64,000 bases of DNA, from the NCBI GenBank assembly GCA_004380135.1, contig QXCR01000098.1, positions 50,307 through 114,306 of the forward strand. The letters run 5' to 3'. Origin of the DNA: Stemphylium vesicarium. Lineage: Eukaryota > Ascomycota > Dothideomycetes > Pleosporales > Pleosporaceae. The position numbers were made by a program, and so were the translations under genes. Each line of letters begins with the position of its first letter. Within the stretch, counting starts at the first letter, position 1. The notes beneath the pieces are model-generated. The model was not told the DNA's origin. It worked only from the letters and a program-made list of their open reading frames with translations, and searched no databases. Below, piece after piece: positions 56,073 to 64,000 of the stretch.

Positions 56073-56498
56073 CTACCCGAAAGTTTCCTTGATCACGCAT
56101 ACGTCGCAGCTCGCCCCCGCATCAAGCGAGCCGCAGTTTGTTAGGCTGTCCGCAATCGGCACCCCAAGTAGCACTGTGGCAGCAGTCTTGCTGCTCCTCC
56201 GAACACTCCGATAGCCTCCAGCACAAGCAAGCTCAGGATAGCGCCAAACGCCCAACGCCCAAGCAGCAAGAGGAATAAACCGCTTCACATACGTGGGGAC
56301 ATCGGTATTCTGAAGGACGGAGCCCAGTGCTTTTCGGCATTCGTCGACTCGAGACCACAATAGAACCGAAGCGCTGCAGGTATGGCTCATTGAGAAGGCC
56401 TGGGGCCCGCACAAATGTACTTGAAACGTGATGATGTATTGGAGCCTGGTCATTTGTGCTTCCTCAGCAGCATCATGCAGTGCCGAGGGGTTCGACAT
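56073..56498 (-). CDS. Hypothetical protein, 141 aa, uncertain
   Basis: A single open frame with no domain, beginning MSNPSALHDAAEEAQMTRLQ. The frame stays open upstream of the ATG (SSKSKTFI), so the start is unclear. Composition is plausible for coding, but nothing else supports it. It may be a fragment or chance frame in this gene-poor zone. Confidence 0.3.
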   Translation of the reverse strand: MSNPSALHDAAEEAQMTRLQYIITFQVHLCGPQAFSMSHTCSASVLLWSRVDECRKALGSVLQNTDVPTYVKRFIPLAAWALGVWRYPELACAGGYRSVRRSSKTAATVLLGVPIADSLTNCGSLDAGASCDVCVIKETFG

Positions 56499-56913
56499 GA
56501 TGAATGTCTTCGACTTGGACGAGATACTGGAAAATGTTTTGGGGGCTGGGGGCTATGCCATGCACGCTGCGCGTCTGGCAAAACATCGTTGCTCACGGTT
56601 TGGGGTCAAGCGAGCTGTGCCACGTGAAGCGAACCCCATGATTAGTGACAGGAACTCTTTTTGACAAGAGGCACAGAGTATATGCGACCCGACGACGCTT
56701 GATCTTCGGGAATCATCAGGACATCGCCTCTTGATGAGACACTACCTGGGGCGAAATAGTGGCGGCTCCACTCTCTTATGAGATATTACACATCTAGACC
56801 CGGTCGGGAGCTTCGTAAGAGCACCGAATATATTTCAAAGACGTTTCGTAGAAGTTTCGTAGTAATCATGCTTGACCATAGCATTCGTAACACCGTTCCC
56901 CGACATTTTTCCA
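56499..56913. other. Upstream region of the M35-like pseudogene
   Basis: No coding frame supported; overlapping short plus-strand frames at 56415-56664 lack any domain. Confidence 0.35.
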
Positions 56914-58085
56914 ATGCTCAGAATGTTGCCGGGCTTCCTATTCCCCTTCTTGCTTCATGCATTACTACCATACCTCGCTCTCGGATACAAAATCGATCAG
57001 TCTTGCGAGGAGAAAGGCGTTATGCGAGACGTTCAAGATGCTATGACGTCGGCTTTCTCGATGGTCGACGCGGCGTATACAACTCTGATGGCACCTGCTT
57101 TGAGTGCAGATGCTCTCGAGCTAGTGGGCTTCTTGTTCGCGAAAGAAGGCGTTGACCCTGCCGAACTTCTCCGGACAGGGAAGTTGAATAAGACGATCGG
57201 CGTTCTGCACCGTATTAGGACGAACATGCGCACCGAGGTGACAGGAGATACTACAGTGAGCCATTTGGACGTGGTATGAGACCTCCTTTGGTAGCTATCG
57301 CCATGATAAATACTCACACCTCATCTTTAGATCATATTTTGCCACTACGATCGCTGGGAGCCAATCGAAGGACCGGAAAACCTATGGAGGGACACAAGTA
57401 TAAGACGATACGCGTGTGGCATGTACCGATTCTGACTTCGCGTAGGCAACGGCCTTCCATTCTACTTCCATGAGCAGCAGTGTAGGGGGAGACAGACCAT
57501 TGACAAGGTTGCCCTAGCTGTGATAGCCAATTTAGACCTGAAGGATCCTGTCTACAGAAATAATCACAAAATGAATACTAGACGCCCCGCTCAGATCCGA
57601 CTGTGTCTCTGGTTCGTCTACTGGATCAAAGAGAAAAGGTTAAGGACTGCGGACGATGTTAAAAAAAGTACAAAGATCAGTCGACTAGTCATAAAGTTGG
57701 CAGAGTGGAAGGGTGTTGGTCTAAAACAAACTGGTAAGTCCTCGTAAACAGACATGAAGTTCAGCTGACTCTAAGACCTTCAGATGCTTTGTCACTCCTG
57801 GATAAAGTACTGGTCCATGAGATGACACATGCAAGAGGGGCATATGAAGAGCATGACGACGACGACGAATAAGAAGTAGTACAAGAGGGCCTCATCGATG
57901 TACCTTCAACCAATAGGCTTTTTTCGGCCCTTAAATGGGGTGCTTACGGCTGGAAAGGCGCAATGAAGATTGCCAGAGAAGGCGCAGAGCTTGGTGGCGA
58001 AAACGCACCAGACAACAACGCAGATACTATAGCGCTTTTTGCAAGTGTTATGTCGACTCCGGCTAGTTTCATGGATCATGGCTAA
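56914..58085 (+). pseudogene. M35-like secreted metalloendopeptidase with two in-frame stops
   Basis: Exons 56914-57273, 57331-57733 and 57784-58085, with introns of 57 and 50 nt. It starts with a signal peptide (MLRMLPGFLFPFLLHALLPY). The zinc motif HEMTH is in exon 3, and farther on YGWKGAMK and GENAPDNNADTIALFASV match the conserved end of lysine-specific M35-type peptidases. TGA at 57433-57435 and TAA at 57870-57872 interrupt the otherwise continuous frame; the sequence after each stop is clearly still coding. The first stop removes the whole catalytic site, so the gene should be inactive. Similar secreted proteases are common in plant-associated ascomycetes. Confidence 0.78.
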
Positions 58086-58253
58086 TCTTCGATCAGGTTG
58101 TAAGCTTCTCAGCCATGTCATTTCACGCGAGGTGGATAAGAAAGGCCGCGTCGTTCCAAGGTAATCGGAGCTTAGTGAACATGATTTTTCAAGCAGAAGA
58201 ACTTTTCCATACTTTGGAAGTAGGATAGGAACAATCCAATGAAGCAACGTCTT

Positions 58254-59104
58254 TCATCGCGAGAACCTCGTACGATCGTGAACCTTCCTGTGATGTCGCA
58301 GCTTGAAAGGCAGGTATCCAAGAACTTGCTTTGCGTTATAGGGCAAGTCAAAATTAAGCTTGACGTAAAAGGCCTGAGCCTTCACAGGCTTCAGCATCCC
58401 GAAGACAAACACAAGGGCTTGGTGCTCGGCAGGCCGGGTGACATGATCCTGCTCCTCAAACTGGTCGAACATCGTGATTTTGATATGGAGCAGATGCAGG
58501 TCGTTCAAGCTAGCCAGAGTGCGGCAGCCGTTCTCCCGATCACGATAGCTATCTCGCGAGAAACTTCCTCTCTTTTCCATCCAATGCTGCATCGGTGTCA
58601 AAAAAGATGTCGATATATGCAGTTTCCGGAGCATGCTCCAGTTGGCGGGTGCAGTTAGTGTGCGCAAGCTAAGCACTCCGTTGATGCCTCGGAAGCTGAA
58701 TATTTTTGCGGTATATAGAGTCTCCAGGGCCTCAACGTAACTTGATAGTCCAAAAGCGATTGAAGTGGGGCACGAGTTCTTACTCACGCAAGGCGACATG
58801 TCAGCAGAAGAGACAGCAGATCGCTGTTCGCGTGGCATGCGTGACGAATGTATTGCGTGCTATCCTCGTTCCAGACTCCAAAACATACGTGCTGCCACGT
58901 CAAAAATGAACTCTTTTCATCCTCGCAGCGCCAGTGTCCCATTTTCTTGGATCTTCCTTTCGCATGTGTGGTGTGTAGAAAGTGTAGCAGACGGTGCGGA
59001 TCTGCTAGAATCTCTTCATAGATGAGCAGCCGAAGTTCGGACGACAGCTTGCGAAACAGTGTGGACTGCTCCTGCGCGAGCGCGTCGTCTCTTGGCAAGG
59101 CCAT
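58254..59104 (-). CDS. DUF7730-like protein, 267 aa
   Basis: Exons 59104-58788 and 58740-58254 with a 47-nt intron (GTGAGT...CAAG); total 804 nt. It starts MALPRDDALAQEQSTLF and continues with the KLSSELRLLIYEEIL motif of fungal F-box-like/DUF7730 proteins. No enzymatic residues are known for the family; these proteins are expanded in Pezizomycotina and their function is unclear. It is the intact paralogue of the broken gene 3 kb to the left, on the same strand and with the intron in the same place (after CR-x at the LLTCRLAYVEA junction). Confidence 0.75.
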
Positions 59105-60219
59105 GTTTAGGGTCGATTGTGTGTCGCGGCGGGAGAACCTTGTTTTAGCCCCAGGGCGGTGTTGCGGCACAGCAGAGCAGACTGTGTAACGAAGCCCAGC
59201 CGGCGCTTATCTTTTGCATCTTGATTGTGGCACCACGGAAAATACACCATTTTTGGAATGATGGTGCATGCTAAAGATCGCGGCTTTGAGAGGGTGAAGA
59301 CATCTGCAGTGTTGGGCGCACACGGTCCAAGACGCGTGGGCTTGATCCGGACTAGCACATTTTGCATGTCGTCATTGCCTAGATGGGGTCCCGAACACCT
59401 CTTGCACCACTCTGGGCATCACGAACCCATCAGCAGACCCGTCAACCTTTCGCCTTATATCTCCGCATAATGGTCGCCATCTCGACGTCGTCCCGTGTAA
59501 TCACTCAGTTTATAAAGCCTTGGTGATCGTTCGACAGCCCTGCCTTGTCGGGTATCATGGCGTCAAATAGATTGACACCAGTCAGCCCAGTCTTCACAGC
59601 TGACCATGCCCTGCCCTGCCCTGCGCCGCGCACTCCAACACACCGCGTCTTGTCGCAGTCAAAGTCCTCATATTGGAGCTACTCGAAGGCACCTAAGAAT
59701 TTCGAGAAAGGTGTTTAAGCTCACTAGCGATCTAGCGTGCGTCGGACAGTAGCGAAACCTCGCTGCGGCCACAGTAAGTGTGTTGTTGCAAGGTGACAAC
59801 TGTATCCTCCTAGCCACCGATTGAAATACTGTCATCTGGGGCCAAGGATGCATGTGTCTAATTGGTTCGGCTAAGCCTTCAAAGAGTGGTGTTGAGGGCT
59901 ATGTTGCCCCAAATGCCCCCACTAGTCTGAGCATTGCCCTCGGCATTACGCTGCCAAAGTATGATTGGACACTAACCGAGGGCATCATGCATGAGCTGAG
60001 GGCATAGAGGACTCCTTGGCACATGCCCTTGCCCTTCCGCGGGTTCGATCTGTTCGTATGGACTATATCCTTCTTCATTTCGTTTCAACTGGCATCGGGC
60101 AAATATTGGAGCGCGTCACACTATCACATTCAACTTCAACCGTTTTCGCATGAATCTTTTGCTTTGAATTTTCAAGTGACACTACAGTCACCGAACAAAG
60201 CTCACGGCTACCTACAAAC
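59105..60219. other. Intergenic with a 9-bp inverted repeat
   Basis: Divergent region. It contains the inverted repeat at 59935-59984, listed separately. A plus-strand frame at 60023-60265 overlaps the first exon of the zinc-finger gene in another frame and is not supported. Confidence 0.4.
59935..59984. repeat. Inverted repeat TGCCCTCGG / CCGAGGGCA
   Basis: Nine bases at 59935-59943 match the reverse complement of 59976-59984 with a 32-nt spacer, so a hairpin can form. TGAGGGC also recurs at about 59893 and 59997. Confidence 0.6.
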
Positions 60220-63007
60220 ATGGAACAAGTACAGGGCTGCTCCGGGGGCCTTTCCAGTCATCTAGAGCACTGTAGTGGCGTATTGACGTATGTAAGTACA
60301 TACATCTAGTAAAGTATCTGTATAGATTATCCACTCACACTTCCAGCCTTGCTCGAGAATCTTGCCAACACCTGCTCAGCTAGAGCTGGGCTCGTTCTCC
60401 AACCTCGATGTAAAGTTCATCGCTTCGATCTCCCCTGGTCATGATTTCATTGGCTTAGCCAAATGGCAGAACGACATGCTTGGCTCGTGGCATACTGCAC
60501 ATCGGCGGTTTCCAAACAAAGAGGAGATGCTTTGCTTCCTCATCCTGCTGAAAGTGTCTGAGGCCGACATCAGAACTCGCATTACCCGTTTCATTGCCAG
60601 TGAACATCAGGCCGACGAGATTGCTCAACGTCAATTCCCCGCCAAGGGTATGAGTAGTACCGGCCAGGAATCATCGCTCGTACAGGCAAGTTCTTATGAG
60701 GGACTGGAAGTGGCCGGAACAACATCTTGCTTGGAATCTCCCTATCCAAATGTACGCTTGGTATCATTCTACAAGAGGCAAACAGAACCCTCCTATACAG
60801 ACAATGGCACAGAAGGCTTTGACGATCTCCACCCGAAACCACTGCATTACTTCGCCTCCAATGCGTCGACGGTCCCCAATAGCCACAATGTTTCGTGCGG
60901 AATGGTTGATCCAGGTCATAATTCCCGCGTTGATTCCAGGATCGGTGCTCAACGACAAAACTGCCAAAATACGTCAGAGAATTCATTTTCAAGCTCTTTC
61001 CCTTCCGGTACAATCGCCCCTGCAAGCTCTACACTTCGCGAATTCGTCTAATCCATCGTCAAAAGTAGGATTGATAGAGGCTGCGGTGCAGTCAGAAAAC
61101 ATGAGAAACAAACAGGACAGTATGCATGCACATTGGGCTGCGAACGTCGCTTCAAGGTAGCTGCTGATCTATTCCGCCATGAAGAGGTAGTATATCCACA
61201 GAGGTTTTACTACTGTTTCCAGTGTGGCGACACTGAGAATCCTACTGAGAGATATCTCTTTACTCGAGAGGACAAGTTGCGTAAGCATATTAAAGAGCGG
61301 CATCCGAACGAAAACAACGTCAGCAAGTACAGGGTAGCAGACTTGCATGGGGAATGCCCCAAGACATGCGATATCTGCACCCATCACGTTCATCGCAACT
61401 GGGTAGAAAGGCGCAAACACATCATTCTGCACTTTAAGAAGGGACACTACGCTAGCAAGGCCGGCGACAGGCTCAAACGGCAAGAGAAGGCCGTTCTCGA
61501 TAACAGCGAAAGCCATGATAGCGACAATGACGATGACGACGACGAAGAGGATGATGATGGCAATGAGCATCATGACTTCGATACGAGTCAAGGCCCATAT
61601 CATTCGCCGGACAGAAATCACGATGACCACTCAAATGACCCTCCCTATCCGCAAGGGTCTGCAGACTTTGATGCCTTCGTCGACTGGGACCTCTTGGATT
61701 CGTTCGGTCCTATATGGCGGACTGCTTTATTTGCAGTATTGGCAACAAAATATATCCGCAGTGTTCATTCATTCAGATCGGGACTGGATGACGCCCAAAA
61801 GGATCATTTATATGGCTTGCGAGAGACGTTTTCCCTCCTTGCCAAAGGCCAAGTTCTGAAGCAAGTCGAGTCCACGGCAATTAGCCGTGTGATGACCAAT
61901 CACACTCATGCAGGTATCGAAGCCTCTCAAGTGAAGCGGTTTGTTGTCGTCAAGGCCGCGAATACCCGTTTCCGGAAAGGTTCAGCCACCGAGTACCCGG
62001 TCCCTCATGGCGCCGTCCACCGTCGCTCCCCGTGGGTTTGCAGTCATCAGCAACTCGCTGATACCGTCCAGAAAAATACACCTGCCGGAGATGGCCAATC
62101 GGGGATTTTGAGGTTAACTGCTTCCGAACACCAAACGTGCACTCCGTTCATGTGGAACCCAGACATCACATACTCTCAAACTCTACGTGGACACGATGAT
62201 GACGTTGCAGTGGATCATATTCTCTCAGATGAACTTGAGCGACCTTCGTGTGAAGACAGTGCCACGAGCAGTTTTGCCTCCCTGTCCCATCTATTGTCAG
62301 TTGGTGATGCGGGCAAAGTCTTCATTGGACAAAGCAGCCCACATGATCAGGGTGCAGGGCTCGCCCTGTCACAAGTCTCCATCGACAAAACCCTGTCAGG
62401 AAGCATGATTTTTGGGCCCTATGGACCATACGAGCTGGAAGAAACGACTTATCCTCCGTATGAGGCACTCTATGGAGACATGACGGTCGTCAATCACGAG
62501 CTCGAATCGCCGTACCTCGAAACTTCAGGAGAGAGTTATGAGGCCTTCTGTTGGGACACCACTAGTAACTTCCATTCCGCGCCTCATACGGGAGTGCAAC
62601 CCCCCTTCCTCATAGGGCCCTCGGGGCCCTTCTTAGGACTCCCATTGTCGAACTCAGTCACGGACACTGACTTCGTCATGGCGACGCGAGCACCACGCGT
62701 CAAAACAACTCACCGGAGGCCCACTATCTCCGTCCTGACATGCGACTGTATGTCTGGCGGTAATGGTCGAAGTGCAGATCACCTGAGAAATTATCGACAC
62801 AGTACATATCAGCGAGGGGCATGGATTCGCCACCGCACAATCAGCAGGCAGAAGCGACACATCCGCCTTGATAGGCGGGTACAGCATGGGAGAATCGATA
62901 AACTGCGTCGTCCAGATCCCTTCGACGGCTATAGGCTATGGTTCCGCTGCGTGTGTGGTTTCGGGTGTACATACAGGCTCTGTTGCGAACATCCCACTCA
63001 TGGTTAA
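60220..63007 (+). CDS. C2H2 zinc-finger protein with possible degenerate homeodomain, about 890 aa
   Basis: Proposed exons are 60220-60291 (MEQVQGCSGGLSSHLEH), 60347-61007 and 61092-63007. The first intron (55 nt) has a GTAAGTAC donor. The second (84 nt, GTACAA...TGCAG) removes a TAA at 61049-61051; without it the gene would be interrupted. An N-terminal stretch (WQNDMLGSWHTAHRRFPNKEE...ITRFIASEH) resembles a degenerate homeodomain. After it come an irregular finger cluster (YACTLGCERRF...RHEE, YYCFQCGD...LFTREDKLRKHIKERH, CDICTHH...RRKHIILHF) and a very acidic run (SDNDDDDDEEDDDG). This order matches the homeobox/C2H2 transcription-factor family of dothideomycetes. Nuclear DNA binding is inferred. 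Confidence 0.65.
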
Positions 63008-64000
63008 GTAAGCCGAATACAGACTCGGCGGAGCTACCAGCAAGGGAGTTGATGCATCTGTTTCTCTCCCGATCTGAGAGCAGCAACTTTATCCCATCAG
63101 CGCTGGCACATGTTTTTCCTTTTGGCAATTTCCGTAATTCCTTCAACAGTTTTCGTATCGTTTATAGCGTTCATTTTTGCAATCTCTTCTCATCCGGTTC
63201 TGTCTAAGAATTCGGGTCTTGGTTTCTTCCAATTTGGCAAAGTGCGGGATGTGTCGTGCGTTGGTCGACGAGAGTAGTCGTGTCAGCAAGGTGCTAGGGT
63301 TATTTCACCGGAGGAATGGTGGGCCGTTCACCTTGTCTCTTCGACTGGCAAGTCTGGCGTACATGAGCCTTCCAGTCTCCTTGGACAGTGCTTCCCAACG
63401 GACAGGCTCAGCCACCTTACGTTTTACCTCCATTTCCTCGAAGGCCTATTTTCAGCGAGGTGTTTAGACGGGGCTTTTGTCTCTTTTCTCCTTTCTCGCG
63501 ATTCTTATCTTTTATAGTATGCAGCTTTAGTCTTTCAAAGTAGCGTATCATGTAGCGAACACTTGTAGAATTCATCCTACAGCACAACCCGAGAGTAAAA
63601 TACTCATCCACTTCGCCACAAAACAATACATCTACCATGCAAAATCCCAGAATGAAAGCCTTGCACACATTCACCACCGGCAGTACCCAAACCATCTAGG
63701 TGCTCACTAATCTATACCCCTTCCCTCACAGTAAGCACCGCAGCCCATGACTAACGCACTTTCTACTCACCGTCTCCTCTCCCGCCCCACAACCCCAATT
63801 AGCGCCCCGTCTCTTTTTTGTGCCCTCAAAGATAAACATTCACCCGCCCCCGGCCCAGCCTGCGCGGCACGCGACACATTACCTATTCCGTCCCGCGGTC
63901 TAGCGCACGGATGACGACAGTAAAACAGTAAGCACCGATGTGTCTTGGCGCCTGCATCCGGGGTCGGGATCGGCGTCGGGGGGGGGGGGGGGGGGGGGGG
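63008..64000. other. Gene-free end of window with terminal G run
   Basis: No supported gene. Short frames on both strands lack domains. The stretch is pyrimidine-rich from about 63700, and the last 23 bases (63978-64000) are all G. Confidence 0.5.
63978..64000 (+). repeat. Homopolymer of 23 G at the window end
   Basis: An unbroken G run reaches the last base, preceded by GC-rich sequence (ggatcggcgtc). Either a real G tract that continues beyond the window or a sequencing or assembly artefact. Confidence 0.85.

Noticed and set aside
57433..57435. Programmed readthrough of TGA in the protease gene
   Set aside because: Context is TGA CTT, not the strong TGA CTA, and a second in-frame TAA follows, so pseudogene is simpler.
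57423..57445. A 23-nt intron (GTACCG...CGTAG) that would remove the TGA
   Set aside because: Far below the minimum intron length seen elsewhere in the window (46 nt), with no branch site, and 23 nt would change the frame.
1..64000. CRISPR arrays, rRNA, tRNA genes, intact transposons
   Set aside because: No regular spaced repeats, no rRNA sequence, no transposase or reverse transcriptase frame. A-box/B-box pairs for tRNA were looked for by eye only and none was convincing; a tRNAscan run would be decisive.

Overview
This window is nuclear DNA of a filamentous ascomycete, most likely a dothideomycete (Pleosporales-like). The evidence is many short GT-AG introns (mostly 46-65 nt) with CTAAC/CTGAC-type branch sites, ascomycete-type housekeeping proteins (FAL1, SF3a subunit 3, GUS1, CYK3, 20S proteasome alpha4), and fungal-only families (AA9 LPMO, M35-like protease, DUF7730-like proteins, an HSPA12-like Hsp70). 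Species cannot be fixed from the sequence alone. All exon models below are my own reading of the splice signals and frames.

Layout. 1-1.2 kb: a PhyH-type oxygenase cut by the window edge. 2.5-7 kb: small lineage-type genes, namely a degenerate RING protein with a premature stop, a frameshifted acidic repeat protein, a short helical protein and a novel secreted protein. 7.3-15.2 kb: an HSPA12-like Hsp70, a single-pass membrane protein and a long disordered protein. 15.8 kb: a 47-residue secreted peptide with a strong promoter. 17.6-44.5 kb is a dense housekeeping block: fal1 and SF3a3 (divergent), a protein kinase, MET12-type MTHFR and an ACMSD-like decarboxylase (divergent), a D-lactate/D-2-hydroxyglutarate dehydrogenase and proteasome alpha4 (divergent), a five-exon CHY zinc-finger protein, a WD-repeat/inositol 5-phosphatase fusion, a GFA/CENP-V-like protein, gus1 and cyk3. 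45.5 kb: an AA9 LPMO.

From about 46.8 kb to 64 kb the character changes. Gene density falls and damaged or truncated genes become common: a RING gene with an in-frame TAA, a glutathione S-transferase remnant, a DUF7730-like gene with an in-frame TGA beside an intact paralogue, and an M35-like metalloprotease with TGA and TAA. Two short-chain dehydrogenases and a large C2H2 zinc-finger protein with a possible degenerate homeodomain appear intact. The window ends in a run of 23 G.

Functionally the housekeeping block covers RNA splicing (fal1, SF3a3), one-carbon metabolism (MTHFR, GFA), translation (gus1), proteolysis (alpha4), phosphoinositide turnover and cytokinesis (cyk3). No single dedicated pathway or biosynthetic cluster is evident. 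The most notable material is the two uncharacterised secreted proteins and the accessory zone of decaying genes.
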